Positions 63,792-64,000 of a stretch of 64,000 nucleotides of DNA are shown here, one piece after another; within the stretch, counting starts at the first letter, position 1; each line of letters starts with the position of its first letter. A program made the translations under genes and the position numbers. Below the pieces are notes generated by a model. The model was not told the DNA's origin and searched no databases. It saw nothing but the letters and a program-made list of their open reading frames with translations. Origin of the DNA: Campylorhamphus procurvoides (Eukaryota > Chordata > Aves > Passeriformes > Dendrocolaptidae); assembly GCA_013396655.1 (NCBI GenBank), contig WBMV01003341.1:124001-188000 (forward strand), given 5' to 3'.

Positions 63792-64000
63792 CCAAGGCCC
63801 CTCTGCCCGTCACTTCTTGTGCTGGAGGAAATCACAGCGTCAGTGTGTGCCCGAGTGTCAGAGCTCCAAGGCCCTGGGATGCCTGCACGTGCACGAGTGC
63901 GGCATCATTGCTCCAAGGCTGTTCTGTGCCTCAGCTCTTATATGGATGTGAATGCAGCATCACAAGTCCAAGGCCTCTTTCTGCCAAAACTCTTACGCTG
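63792..64000. repeat. Degenerate tandem repeat reaching the window edge
   Basis: The word CCAAGG recurs at 63792, 63866, 63913 and 63968, followed each time by related text: CCTCTGCCCGTCACTTCTTG, CCTGGGATGCCTGCACGT, CTGTTCTGTGCCTCAGCTCT and CCTCTTTCTGCCAAAACTCT. Two units share preceding text (GTGCGGCATCATTGCT and ATGCAGCATCACAAGT). Spacing is 74, 47 and 55 bases, so units are unequal and diverged. The region is GC-richer and appears to continue beyond the window. Confidence 0.55.

Overview
This window looks like ordinary non-coding nuclear DNA of a bird. The evidence is the repeat content: thirteen separate pieces of CR1 LINE retrotransposons in several subfamilies and ages (many ending in the CR1-type tail ATTCTATGATTCT or ATTCTGTGATTCTG), plus two solo long terminal repeats (LTRs) of a family I recognise from avian genomes. 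There are no Alu, L1 or B-element sequences. The LTR family and CR1 subfamilies point to a neoavian bird rather than chicken, but that is inference.

I found no host gene. No open frame is longer than about 220 codons. The longest one is a decayed CR1 reverse transcriptase, and the others show no recognisable domain or convincing exon structure. The DNA is AT-rich with scattered GC-richer patches, so an intergenic stretch or a large intron is most likely. I saw no tRNA, rRNA or CRISPR and no bacterial-style features.

Layout: 0-7 kb holds a probable solo LTR (394-686), a minus-strand CR1 (1656-2575) and a CR1 3' end (6571-6826). 7-33 kb is mostly unique AT-rich DNA with a plus-strand solo LTR (11898-12480), five short CR1 3' ends, and a minus-strand solo LTR of the same family (32288-32885). 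33-54 kb is the repeat-rich part, with five larger plus-strand CR1 fragments (33948, 38190, 42127, 45000 and 52555). 54-64 kb holds a very old CR1 (57730-58860), otherwise unique DNA, and a degenerate tandem repeat running off the right edge.

The most important practical observation concerns 42.0-46.3 kb. Two stretches (890 bp and 553 bp) are each repeated head to tail with no difference I could find, and a single N sits exactly at each junction. A third N sits at a 24-base poly-G run. This is the signature of unmerged overlapping contig ends, so about 1.45 kb of the window is probably false duplication. I did not find a previously undescribed biological system. The notable genomic structures are a CR1 nested inside another CR1, two LTRs that share their ends but not their middles, and an AT-rich paired hairpin.
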